This document shows, in pieces, positions 1 through 7,812 of a stretch of 52,780 nt of DNA. The first letter of the stretch is position 1, and each line of letters opens with the position of its first letter. Location: positions 1-52,780 of the forward strand of contig DASSQD010000006.1 of NCBI GenBank assembly GCA_035702665.1. Direction: 5' to 3'. Position numbers and translations under genes: made by a program. The notes under the pieces were generated by a model. It was not told where the DNA came from. It saw only the letters and a list, made by a program, of their open reading frames with translations, and did not search any database. The stretch comes from VBDM01 sp035702665 (lineage in GTDB: Bacteria > Pseudomonadota > Gammaproteobacteria > Burkholderiales > SG8-39).

Positions 1-66
1 ATTCCGCTGAAGCCGGGGTATACGTCCGCGCGTTGGCCACAGGCCCCTGAGCAGGAGAGACCCAGC

Positions 67-303
67 ATGGCCGAACCCCACATCGCGCAGAAATCGCCGT
101 ATGCCGTGGAGCTGGCGCCCGGCGACTACTGGTGGTGCCGCTGCGGGGGGTCGAAGAGCCAACCCTTCTGCGACGGCACTCACAAGACCACCGAATTCAC
201 GCCGGTAAAATTCACCGTCGCCAAGGCCGAGAAGCTGTGGCTGTGCGGCTGCAAGCGCACGCGCAACCAGCCCTACTGCGACGGGACCCACAAGACCCTG
301 TAA
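67..303 (+). CDS. twin CDGSH iron-sulfur domain protein
   Basis: The 78-residue protein carries two complete CDGSH-type signatures of the form C-x-C-x2-[ST]-x3-P-x-C-D-G-x-H. The first uses C24, C26, C35 and H39; the second uses C60, C62, C71 and H75. Each should bind a [2Fe-2S] cluster with three Cys and one His ligand. It is almost nothing but the two motifs, so it is a cytosolic, single-chain twin-CDGSH protein like those common in proteobacteria; the family is linked to redox or Fe-S transfer, but the partner here is unknown. A GGAGAGA Shine-Dalgarno lies about 7 bases before the ATG. It converges on the methyltransferase gene 20 bases downstream. Confidence 0.9.
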   Translation: MAEPHIAQKSPYAVELAPGDYWWCRCGGSKSQPFCDGTHKTTEFTPVKFTVAKAEKLWLCGCKRTRNQPYCDGTHKTL

Positions 304-323
304 CGGCCCGCGCCCGGCCGCCG

Positions 324-1163
324 CTATTTCTTCGCCGCCGACCAGCGGCCTTCCTGGCCGCTGTCGCTGCGGAACGAGCCTTCCATCGCGGCGCCCGTCA
401 CCCGGCCGCTGAAGTCGCGGCGCACGCCGCGGCCGTCGACGTAGGCGAAGCTGATCCGGAACCCGGACAGGTGCGCGTCGCGCAGGCCCGCGAGCACCGT
501 GCCGAGGAAGGCTACGCCCTCGATCCTCTGGAACTTCTGCTCGAAATTGAGGCTGACCTTCTCGGTAGCGCCGTTGCTCGTGGCCTCCAGCGCCCAGCGC
601 CCCGCGACGCTCGCCGGCACGACCCAGAAGTAGACGCGCCTGCCGTCCACGTCGGAAGACTCGTCGGGCTCCCAGTCCTCCATGTTGAAGGCGTGGGTGA
701 CGATGCGCGTGCCGGGGCGCAGCGCGAGGATCTGCGGCCGCAGCTTCATGTTGAGCGAGGGCAGGAGGTACATCGTCAGCACCGTGGCCGTCGTGAAATC
801 GGTGGCGAAGATGTCGCCGTGGACGATCTGCGCCCTGCCGGTGACGCCCGCGGCCTGGGCGTTCTTCTGCGCGTAGGCCACCATGTCCGGGTTGTATTCG
901 ACGCCCATCGAGCGCGCGCCGAACTTCTTCGCGGCGGCGATCGCGATCTTGCCGTCGCCAGCGCCGAGGTCGATCACGTAGTCGTCGGGCTTGGTCTGCG
1001 CCATGGTGAGCATGCGGTCGACCACTTCGTCCGGGGTCGGCACCCAGACGACGTCCTTGCCCTGCTGGCCGACGTAGGGCTTGAAATCCTGCTTCTGCGC
1101 ACAGGCCGCGCCGGCGGCGGCGAGCAGCACGGCGGTGACTACCGGTACGAGGGCGCGGTGCAT
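324..1163 (-). CDS. exported class I SAM-dependent methyltransferase-like protein
   Basis: The 279-residue protein starts with a Sec signal peptide (hydrophobic residues about 5-22, ending AAGAACA). It is followed by a Rossmann methyltransferase core with motif I D-L-G-A-G-D-G-K near residue 66 and an acidic motif II (GVEYN). The C-terminal third, roughly residues 170-279, looks like a beta-rich extension. The substrate is not evident. A methyltransferase fold behind a signal peptide is odd because SAM is cytosolic, yet this family (annotated as class I SAM-dependent methyltransferase) is widespread in betaproteobacteria. It lies 36 bases downstream of phoH on the same strand and may be cotranscribed. 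Confidence 0.8.
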   Translation of the reverse strand: MHRALVPVVTAVLLAAAGAACAQKQDFKPYVGQQGKDVVWVPTPDEVVDRMLTMAQTKPDDYVIDLGAGDGKIAIAAAKKFGARSMGVEYNPDMVAYAQKNAQAAGVTGRAQIVHGDIFATDFTTATVLTMYLLPSLNMKLRPQILALRPGTRIVTHAFNMEDWEPDESSDVDGRRVYFWVVPASVAGRWALEATSNGATEKVSLNFEQKFQRIEGVAFLGTVLAGLRDAHLSGFRISFAYVDGRGVRRDFSGRVTGAAMEGSFRSDSGQEGRWSAAKK

Positions 1164-1199
1164 GTCGTCCTTTCCGTTGGAGTTGAAGTGCGGCCTATC

Positions 1200-2669
1200 T
1201 TACAGCGCTTCGGCGGCGTGGTCGGCGAGGCGCGAGCGCTCGCCCCGCTGCAGGGTGACGTGCCCCGAATGCTGCCAGCCTTTCATCCGGTCGACCACGT
1301 AGGTCAGGCCCGAGCTGCCCTCGGTGAGGTAGGGTGTGTCGATCTGCGCGATGTTGCCCAGGCACACCACCTTGGTACCCGGACCGGCACGCGTGATCAG
1401 CGTCTTCATCTGCTTGGGCGTGAGGTTCTGCGCCTCGTCCAGGATGAGGTACTTGTTGATGAAGGTGCGGCCGCGCATGAAGTTGAGCGACTTGATCTTG
1501 ATGCGCGAGCGGATGAGGTCGCGCGTGGCGGCCCGGCCCCACTCGCCCGCCTCGTCGTCGGTCTTGTTCAGCACGTCGAGGTTGTCCTCGAGCGCGCCCA
1601 TCCAGGGCGTCATCTTCTCCTCCTCCGTTCCCGGCAGGAAGCCGATGTCCTCGCCGACGGGGACGGTGACCCGGGTCATGATGATCTCCGAGTATTGCTT
1701 GGACTCCAGGGTCTGCATGAGGCCTGCGGCGAGCGCGAGCAGCGTCTTGCCGGTGCCCGCCTGGCCGAGCAGGGTGACGAAGTCGATGTCGGGATTCATG
1801 AGCAGATTGAGCGCGAAATTCTGCTCGCGGTTGCGCGCCGTGATGCCCCAGACGTTGTTCTTCGCGTGGGTGTAGTCGCGCACGGTCTCGAGCACCGCGC
1901 TGCGCTCCGACAGCTCCTTCACCGTCGCGAGCAGCGGCCGCTCGCTCTCCTGATAGACGAACTCGTTCAGCAGCAGCTTGTCGCACAGCGGGCCGCGGAC
2001 GCGGTAGTAGGCGCGGCCCTCGCGCTTCCACGACTCGACGTCGCGGCCGTGCTCGTCCCAGAAGTCGGCCGGCAGCTCGCGCGCGCCGGTGTAGAGGAGG
2101 TCGGTGTCCTCGAGCACCTTGTCGTTGTAGTAGTCCTCGGCGAGCAAGCCGAGCGCATGCGCCTTGATGCGCATGTTGATGTCCTTGGACACCAGGATGA
2201 CCGGCCGGTCCGGCTCGCGCTTCTGGAGGAAGATCACCACGCCGATGATGTGATTGTCGGACTTTCCGATCGGCAGGCTCGCGGGGATGTGTCCGGCGAT
2301 CGCCTCGGTCTGCAGGTAGAGGCGGCCGCCCGCGCTGTCGGCGTCGTGGCGCTTCAGCGGAATCCCTTCGGCGATGGGGCCTGGAGCGTGGCTCACGATG
2401 TCATCGAGGAAGCGGCTCGCCTGGCGCGCGTTGCGGGCGATCTCCGAGGCGCCGCTCTTGTGGTTGTCCAGCTCCTCGAGCGTCATGATCGGCAGGAACA
2501 CGTCGTGTTCCTCGAACCGGAACAGGCTCGTCGGATCGTGGATCAGGACATTGGTGTCCAGCACGAACAGCTTGGCGGTGGAATGCTGGGCTTTCGCCCG
2601 GGATTGGCGGGAAGGCTTTCGCGCGGCGGCGGGCCCGGATTCGAGCGGCCGCTCAGTCTGCTTCAACAA
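1200..2669 (-). CDS. PIN-PhoH family ATPase/ribonuclease (PhoH2-like)
   Basis: The 489-residue protein joins an N-terminal PIN nuclease domain (about residues 33-160, with LFVLDTNVLI and the acidic MTLEELDNHK segment) to a C-terminal PhoH P-loop ATPase. The latter has Walker A GQAGTGKT near residue 290 and Walker B YLILDEAQN near residue 385. PIN-PhoH (PhoH2) proteins are RNA helicase-ribonucleases. The best start is the TTG at 2669, inside the last codons of the peroxiredoxin gene (17-base overlap), because no ATG occurs before the PIN domain; the low-complexity basic N-terminus is typical of betaproteobacterial homologues. It is probably translated from the bcp transcript. Confidence 0.88.
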   Translation of the reverse strand: MLKQTERPLESGPAAARKPSRQSRAKAQHSTAKLFVLDTNVLIHDPTSLFRFEEHDVFLPIMTLEELDNHKSGASEIARNARQASRFLDDIVSHAPGPIAEGIPLKRHDADSAGGRLYLQTEAIAGHIPASLPIGKSDNHIIGVVIFLQKREPDRPVILVSKDINMRIKAHALGLLAEDYYNDKVLEDTDLLYTGARELPADFWDEHGRDVESWKREGRAYYRVRGPLCDKLLLNEFVYQESERPLLATVKELSERSAVLETVRDYTHAKNNVWGITARNREQNFALNLLMNPDIDFVTLLGQAGTGKTLLALAAGLMQTLESKQYSEIIMTRVTVPVGEDIGFLPGTEEEKMTPWMGALEDNLDVLNKTDDEAGEWGRAATRDLIRSRIKIKSLNFMRGRTFINKYLILDEAQNLTPKQMKTLITRAGPGTKVVCLGNIAQIDTPYLTEGSSGLTYVVDRMKGWQHSGHVTLQRGERSRLADHAAEAL

Positions 2670-3108
2670 AATCGAGCACCTCCTGTGCGTGGCCCGGAAC
2701 CTTGACGCCGCGCCATTCGCGCAGAATCACCCGATCGCGGTCGAGGACGAAAGTGCTGCGCTCGATGCCGCGCACCTTCCTGCCGTACATGTTCTTCATC
2801 TTCATCACGCCGAACTGCTCGCAGACCTTCTCGTTCTCGTCGGAAAGCAGGTCGAAGGGGAACTCCATCTTGGCCTTGAAGTTCTCGTGCGACCTGAGGC
2901 TGTCCCGCGACACCCCGTACACGGCGGCTCCGGCCTTCACGAACCTCGGATGCAGATCGCGAAACTGTGAGCCCTCGGTGGTGCAGCCCGGGGTGTTGTC
3001 CTTCGGATAGAAGTACAGCACCACGAGCCTGGACTTTGCCGCCGAGAGCCGGAATTCCTTGCCGCCGGTGGCGGGCAGTACGAAATCGCCTACCGCTTTG
3101 TCGGCCAT
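2653..3108 (-). CDS. bcp: thioredoxin-dependent peroxiredoxin, PrxQ/Bcp family
   Basis: The 151-residue cytosolic peroxidase has the peroxidatic motif D-N-T-P-G-C with C42. The usual PrxQ resolving cysteine five residues later is absent (TTEGS replaces it). The only other cysteine is C96, which matches the non-essential third cysteine of E. coli Bcp, so the enzyme is probably 1-Cys-like or resolved by an external thiol. It is the first gene of a bcp-phoH-methyltransferase series, with phoH starting inside its 3' end. The ATG at 3108 gives a standard-length N-terminus. Confidence 0.93.
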   Translation of the reverse strand: MADKAVGDFVLPATGGKEFRLSAAKSRLVVLYFYPKDNTPGCTTEGSQFRDLHPRFVKAGAAVYGVSRDSLRSHENFKAKMEFPFDLLSDENEKVCEQFGVMKMKNMYGRKVRGIERSTFVLDRDRVILREWRGVKVPGHAQEVLDFVEAD

Positions 3109-3130
3109 CCTGTTTGCGCGTCTCGACTGT

Positions 3131-4009
3131 CTACGCGAAGAATTTTACCAGTTCGCCGAGCAGTTCGGCCGGCGCCTCCTCGGGCAGGTAGTGGCCGCAG
3201 TCGAGGGTGCGCCCCTGCACGTTCTCGGCGCGCTCGGCCCAGTCGGCGAGCGGCTTGAAGCAGCGCTCGATGGTGCCGTGCTTGCCCCACAGCACCAGCA
3301 GCGGCGCGGTTACCTTGCGCGCGATGTCCGCCTCGTCGTGCTCGAGGTCGATCGACTCGGCGGCGCGGTAGTCCTCGCAGCTCGCGTGGATCGCCGCCGG
3401 ATCGCGGAAGCACCGGCGATACTCGGCGAGCGCCTCGGTCGCGAACGCCTTGAGCCCGGCGTGCCGCGTTCCGATGTGGCTCTCGAGGTAGAAGTCGGGG
3501 TTCGAGCCGATCAGCGTCTCGGGGATCGGCTCGGGACGCAGCAGGAAGAACCAGTGATAGTAGGACTTCGCGAATTCGCGCGTCACGCGCTGGTACATGG
3601 TGCGCGTCGGGATGATGTCGAGCACGGCGAGCTTCCGCACCTGCCCCGGGTGGTCGAGCGCCATGCGGTGCGCGACGCGCCCGCCGCGGTCGTGCCCGCA
3701 CACGAAGAAGTCCTCGTGGCCGAGCGCGCGCATCACCTCGACCTGGTCCTGCGCCATGGCGCGCTTGGAATAGTTGGAGTGGTCGGCCAGGCCGTGCGGT
3801 TTCTCGCTGTCGCCGTAGCCGCGCAGGTCCGCGGCGACGACGCTGAAGCGCCTGGCCAGCTCGGGCGCGACCCTGTGCCAGATCGCGTGCGTCTGCGGAT
3901 AGCCGTGCAGCAGGAGCAGGGGCGGCCCGACGCCTCCCTGGACCAGATTGATCGCGGCTCCGCTCGTCCTGATGCGCCGTTGCCTGAATCCCGGAAAGAG
4001 GCCGTTCAT
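3131..4009 (-). CDS. alpha/beta hydrolase, fluoroacetate/haloacetate dehalogenase type
   Basis: The 292-residue protein has the full alpha/beta hydrolase layout: HGYP oxyanion segment (residues 35-38), nucleophile elbow G-H-D-R-G-G-R with D107, acid D131, and H273 near the C-terminus. R108 and R111 sit where fluoroacetate dehalogenases hold the carboxylate, and H152-W153 plus Y214 match the halide pocket (H149, W150, Y212 in the Burkholderia sp. FA1 enzyme). This makes haloacetate dehalogenase more likely than epoxide hydrolase, whose cap uses two tyrosines. The start ATG at 4009 overlaps the arnD stop by four bases, making it the last gene of the arn operon. Its role beside lipid A modification is unexplained. 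Confidence 0.85.
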   Translation of the reverse strand: MNGLFPGFRQRRIRTSGAAINLVQGGVGPPLLLLHGYPQTHAIWHRVAPELARRFSVVAADLRGYGDSEKPHGLADHSNYSKRAMAQDQVEVMRALGHEDFFVCGHDRGGRVAHRMALDHPGQVRKLAVLDIIPTRTMYQRVTREFAKSYYHWFFLLRPEPIPETLIGSNPDFYLESHIGTRHAGLKAFATEALAEYRRCFRDPAAIHASCEDYRAAESIDLEHDEADIARKVTAPLLVLWGKHGTIERCFKPLADWAERAENVQGRTLDCGHYLPEEAPAELLGELVKFFA

Positions 4010-4914
4010 GAGAGGAACTCCTTGCCCTGGACGGTGAGCGAGCCCGAGCGCCCCGGCACGGCTCCCAGGGCGATCTCGTTGCGCGGCAGGCTCTTCAGGT
4101 CGAGCTCCTCGGCGAGCGCGCGCAGCGGCACCAGCTCGTAGCCCTGGCTCTTCCAGCCGGCGAGCATCGCCTCGAAGGCTCCCGCGAGCTTCCCGCCCTC
4201 GAGCTCGGCGTGAAGCGTGTACACATGCCCCTCTACCGGCGGCGTGCGCGTGAGCTCGAGCACATGCCCGGCGACGTTCTTCGCGGTCACGCCGTCCGTG
4301 CCGATCAGCTCGTCGAGGGTGGGGAGCGTCGTCGGCAGCTGCGGGCAGGCGACGATCTCGGCGCGCCACACGGGAATGAAGGGGCGGGTGCCGCGGCTGT
4401 CGGAGCAGTAGTCGAAGCCCAGGCGCTGCGTCAGGCGCAGGGCGTGCAGGTTCATCTGCCATCCCGCGGCGCCGTGGGCGCGCGCAGGCTCGCCGAAGAT
4501 ACTTTGGAATCGCTCTTGCGCTAAGACCATCTGGCGCTCGGTCCATTGCGCGTCCGCGCCGCAGACGCCGTCCTGCCACTTGACGTGGTCCCAGGTGTGG
4601 ATTCCGACCTCGAAGCCGGCGTCGCGAACCGAGCGCATGATCCCGCCGCAGCGCCGGCCGATGTCCGGTCCCGGCAGCAGCGTGCCGTAGAGCAGGGTGA
4701 GCAGGCCGTAGTGCGACAGCACCGAGGTGCGCGACACCTTGGAGAAGAATCCGCGGCGGAACGCGCGCTTTATCGCGCGGCCGGTGTGATCCGGCCCCAG
4801 GCTGAAGAAGAACGTCGCGCCCGCGTCGTGCTTCTTCAGGATCTCGACCAGCCGCGGTACGCCCTTGCGCGTCCCGCGGTAGGTGTCGACGTCGACCTTG
4901 AGCGCGAGCTTCAT
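4006..4914 (-). CDS. arnD: 4-deoxy-4-formamido-L-arabinose-phosphoundecaprenol deformylase
   Basis: The 302-residue enzyme belongs to the NodB polysaccharide deacetylase family. In the Ara4N pathway it removes the formyl group from undecaprenyl-phosphate-Ara4FN on the inner membrane. The metal-binding elements are visible: D-V-D-T-Y near residue 8 and the H-x3-[DH] type GIHTWDH segment near residue 100, with a conserved cap sequence (GWQMN). The start ATG at 4914 lies in an ATGA overlap with the upstream arnA dehydrogenase gene, and its own stop overlaps the next gene. Position and length agree with ArnD; no frameshift is seen. Confidence 0.93.
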   Translation of the reverse strand: MKLALKVDVDTYRGTRKGVPRLVEILKKHDAGATFFFSLGPDHTGRAIKRAFRRGFFSKVSRTSVLSHYGLLTLLYGTLLPGPDIGRRCGGIMRSVRDAGFEVGIHTWDHVKWQDGVCGADAQWTERQMVLAQERFQSIFGEPARAHGAAGWQMNLHALRLTQRLGFDYCSDSRGTRPFIPVWRAEIVACPQLPTTLPTLDELIGTDGVTAKNVAGHVLELTRTPPVEGHVYTLHAELEGGKLAGAFEAMLAGWKSQGYELVPLRALAEELDLKSLPRNEIALGAVPGRSGSLTVQGKEFLS

Positions 4915-5954
4915 TCCACCAGCTGGGCCGCGTCCTGGACGTGCGTGCGATACGCGTCGAAGATGCGCTTCAGCGCCTCGCGCATGCCGACGCGAGGCTT
5001 CCAGCCGAGGTCCTTCATCGTGCCCGCGATTCTCGGGACGCGGTTCTGCACGTCCTGGTACCCCTTGCCGTAGTACTGGGCCGCGGTGGTGTTCACGAGC
5101 TTCACCTTCTTGGCCTTGTCGTGATACTCGGGATATTCGAGAGCGAGCTTCAGCATCATCTCGGCGAGCTCCCTCACCGAGTAGTTGTTCTTCGGATTGC
5201 CGATGTTGTAGATCTTGCCGCTGGCGATGCGCCCGGGGTTGGCGATGATCTGCACCAGCGCGTCGATGCCGTCGTCGATGTACGTGAAGGCGCGCTTCTG
5301 GCGCCCGCCGTCGACGAGCTTGATGGGCTCGCCGCGCACCATATGGCCGAAGAACTGGGTGATGACGCGCGAGCTGCCTTCCTTGGGCGCGTTGAGGTTG
5401 TCGAGACCCGAGCCGATCCAGTTGAACGGGCGGAACAGCGTGTAGTCGAGTCCTTCCATCATTCCGTAGGCGTGGATCACCCGGTCCATGAGCTGCTTCG
5501 CACATGCGTAGATCCAGCGCGGCTTGTTGATCGGCCCGTAGACGAGCGGCGAGCTCTCGGGGTCGAACTCGCGGTCCGGCGACATGCCGTAGACCTCCGA
5601 GGTCGAGGGGAACACCAGGCGCTTGCCGTGCCTCACGCAGCCGCGCACGATCGGCAGGTTCGCCTCGAAGTCGAGCTCGAAAACCCTGAGCGGCTGCTTG
5701 ACGTAGGTCGCCGGAGTCGCGATCGCGACCAGCGGCAGCACGGTGTCGCACTTGCGCACGTGGTACTCGATCCACTCGCGGTTGATCGTGATGTCGCCCT
5801 CGAAGAAGCGGAAGCGCTCGTGGTCGAGCAGGTCGGCGACGCGGTCGCTTTGCATGTCCATGCCGTAGACCTCCCAGTCGGTGGTCTCGACGATGCGCTG
5901 GGAGAGGTGATGGCCGATGAAGCCGTTGACGCCGAGGATCAGGATTCTTTTCAT
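4911..5954 (-). CDS. arnA: UDP-glucuronic acid decarboxylase (ArnA dehydrogenase half)
   Basis: This 347-residue protein corresponds to the C-terminal half of E. coli ArnA, which oxidises and decarboxylates UDP-glucuronate to UDP-4-keto-arabinose. The NAD-binding G-x2-G-x2-G motif spans residues 8-14. T118, S119, E120, Y149 and K153 align with E. coli T432, S433, E434, Y463 and K467 at a constant offset of 314. It is a free-standing gene, separated by 8 bases from the formyltransferase gene that encodes the other half. The ATG at 5954 is used, with GGAG a few bases upstream. Confidence 0.95.
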   Translation of the reverse strand: MKRILILGVNGFIGHHLSQRIVETTDWEVYGMDMQSDRVADLLDHERFRFFEGDITINREWIEYHVRKCDTVLPLVAIATPATYVKQPLRVFELDFEANLPIVRGCVRHGKRLVFPSTSEVYGMSPDREFDPESSPLVYGPINKPRWIYACAKQLMDRVIHAYGMMEGLDYTLFRPFNWIGSGLDNLNAPKEGSSRVITQFFGHMVRGEPIKLVDGGRQKRAFTYIDDGIDALVQIIANPGRIASGKIYNIGNPKNNYSVRELAEMMLKLALEYPEYHDKAKKVKLVNTTAAQYYGKGYQDVQNRVPRIAGTMKDLGWKPRVGMREALKRIFDAYRTHVQDAAQLVE

Positions 5955-5962
5955 GGAGGTTC

Positions 5963-6880
5963 CTAGGACAGTAGCACCCTGCGGGCGCCTATGCGATGGG
6001 CGAATTCTTGCGCGGAGAGAGCCTTGCCGTCCAGTTCGGTCTCGAGCAGCTCAAGCGATCCGCCGTCGACGCAGGCGGCGAGCACCCGATCGTTTTCCAC
6101 TTGGAGGAACGCGGTCGGGCGCGCGGGGGCACGCCGCGGCAGCGTTCGTGTGCGCAGCACCCGCAGCCGCTTCCCCTCGATCTGGGTGAAGGCGCCGGGG
6201 TATGGCGGGGCGACAGCGCGCACCAGATCGTGGATGCGCTTCGCGCTCTCGCGCCAGTCGATGCGCCCGTCCTCGGGCTTGCGCCCGCCGAAATAGCTTC
6301 CCTTCGAAAGGTCCTGGACCCTGAGGACCGCAGTGCCAGCGATCAGGCTGGGAAGGCTGCGCACGAGCACGCGCTCGGCGGCGCCGGTCACCTTCCGGAA
6401 TACGTCGACGGCCTGGTCGTCGGGCAGGATAGGCACGGCTTCCTGATCTACGATACGCCCCGCGTCGGGTTTCTCGACCATCTCGTGGAGCGTGGCGCCC
6501 GTCTCGATTTCTCCTTGGACGATCGCCCAGTTGACCGGCACGCGACCGCGGTATTTCGGCAGCAGCGAACCGTGCATGTTGAATCCGGGTGCGACCGAGA
6601 GGAGCTCCTTCCTGAGCATCGAGCGGTAGTAGAACGAGAAGATGAAGTCCGGGCGCAACTCCCGGACCTTCGCGACGAAGGAGGATTCGTTCGCGTCCTC
6701 GGGCGTTGCGATCGGCAGCCCGCGCGAGCGAGCGAGGGCCGCGACGCTGCCGAACCAGATATTCTCCCCGGGCGAGTCCTCGTGGGTTACCACCAGCGGC
6801 ACCTCGATGCCCCGCGCGAGCAGCACTTCGAGGCAGCGGCAGCCGACGTCGTGGTACGCGAAGACGACGGCCCGGGTCAC
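5963..6880 (-). CDS. arnA: UDP-4-amino-4-deoxy-L-arabinose formyltransferase (ArnA N-terminal half)
   Basis: The 305-residue protein matches the formyltransferase domain of ArnA, which N-formylates UDP-Ara4N using N10-formyltetrahydrofolate. The catalytic triad is present as N101, H103 and D139 (E. coli N102, H104, D140), within the family motifs HGSLLPKYRG and PDAG. The C-terminal OPN-like subdomain is present. It begins with a GTG at 6880 that overlaps the arnC stop as GTGA. Order on the strand (formyltransferase then dehydrogenase) is the same as in the fused enzyme, so this is a collinear split rather than a rearrangement. Confidence 0.94.
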   Translation of the reverse strand: MTRAVVFAYHDVGCRCLEVLLARGIEVPLVVTHEDSPGENIWFGSVAALARSRGLPIATPEDANESSFVAKVRELRPDFIFSFYYRSMLRKELLSVAPGFNMHGSLLPKYRGRVPVNWAIVQGEIETGATLHEMVEKPDAGRIVDQEAVPILPDDQAVDVFRKVTGAAERVLVRSLPSLIAGTAVLRVQDLSKGSYFGGRKPEDGRIDWRESAKRIHDLVRAVAPPYPGAFTQIEGKRLRVLRTRTLPRRAPARPTAFLQVENDRVLAACVDGGSLELLETELDGKALSAQEFAHRIGARRVLLS

Positions 6881-7812
6881 TCTTTCTTCTCGAGCGTCGC
6901 CTGGATGACGTAGCGCGGGCGCTCGCGCACCTGCTCGTAGATCCGGCCGACGTATTCGCCCAGGAGGCCGATCCCGAACAGGGTGATGCCGATGAGGAAG
7001 AAGGCGATCCCGAACAGGGTAAACAGCCCCTCGGCCTCCGGTCCGACGATCAGGCGCCGCACCGCGAGCACCAGCACGAACAGGAGCGACAGCAGCGAGA
7101 TGACGATGCCGGAGAAGGAGAACAGCTGCAGCGGCAGCACCGAGAATCCCGTCACCAGGTCGAAATTCAGCCTGACGAGCTTGTAGAACGAATATTTCGA
7201 TTCCCCCGCGATCCGCTCCTCGTGGGCGACCTCGATCTCGGTCGGGCGCTGGGCGAAAGTGTAGGCGAGCGCCGGGATGAAGGTATTGATCTCGCGGCAG
7301 CCGTTGACGGTGTCGACGATCGCCCGGCTGTAGGCGCGCAGCATGCAGCCCTGGTCGGTCATGCGTATCTGGGTGATGCGCTCGCGGAGCGCGTTCATCA
7401 GGCGCGACGCGTGCCGCCGGAACGCGGTGTCCTGGCGCTCGCTGCGCACGGTGCCGACGTAGTCGTAGCCCTCGTCCATCTTCGCGAGCAGCCTGCCGAT
7501 CTCCTCGGGCGGGTTCTGCAGGTCGGCGTCGAGGGTGACGACGCGCTCGCCGCGGCTCGCCTCGAACCCCGCCATGATGGCGAGGTGCTGGCCGAAATTG
7601 CCGTTGAACAGGATGACGCGCGTGGCGTCGGGGCGCCGCTCGAACTGCTCGCGCAGCAGCGCCGCAGAGCGGTCGGCGCTGCCGTCGTTCACGAAGATGA
7701 CTTCGTAGGGCTGGCCGAGCGCGTCGAGCGCCGGATAGAGCCTCGCGAAGAGGGCCGGGAGCACCGCCTCCTCGTTGTAGACGGGGATGACGACGGATAC
7801 CCTGGGCTTCAT
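6877..7812 (-). CDS. arnC: undecaprenyl-phosphate 4-deoxy-4-formamido-L-arabinose transferase
   Basis: The 311-residue GT2 glycosyltransferase transfers Ara4FN from UDP to undecaprenyl phosphate at the inner membrane. The N-terminal catalytic domain starts VSVVIPVYNEE, has the metal-binding DAD at residues 95-97 in VVTLDADLQNPPEEI, and a QxxRW-equivalent region near residue 200. Two C-terminal membrane segments follow (about residues 230-260 and 265-295), as in ArnC/DPM1-like enzymes. The ATG at 7812 overlaps the arnB stop (ATGA); a much longer open frame upstream is only a shadow of arnB. Confidence 0.95.
   Translation of the reverse strand: MKPRVSVVIPVYNEEAVLPALFARLYPALDALGQPYEVIFVNDGSADRSAALLREQFERRPDATRVILFNGNFGQHLAIMAGFEASRGERVVTLDADLQNPPEEIGRLLAKMDEGYDYVGTVRSERQDTAFRRHASRLMNALRERITQIRMTDQGCMLRAYSRAIVDTVNGCREINTFIPALAYTFAQRPTEIEVAHEERIAGESKYSFYKLVRLNFDLVTGFSVLPLQLFSFSGIVISLLSLLFVLVLAVRRLIVGPEAEGLFTLFGIAFFLIGITLFGIGLLGEYVGRIYEQVRERPRYVIQATLEKKE

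Noticed and set aside
1..50. Possible 3' end of an upstream gene, with a frame closing at TGA 48-50
   Set aside because: Only about 16 codons are visible and none is recognisable, so a gene call is not supportable.
132..2705. Very long plus-strand open frame (857 codons) across the methyltransferase and phoH genes
   Set aside because: It is antisense to two well-supported genes and encodes an Arg/Ala/Val-rich sequence without motifs, as expected of a GC-rich antisense frame.
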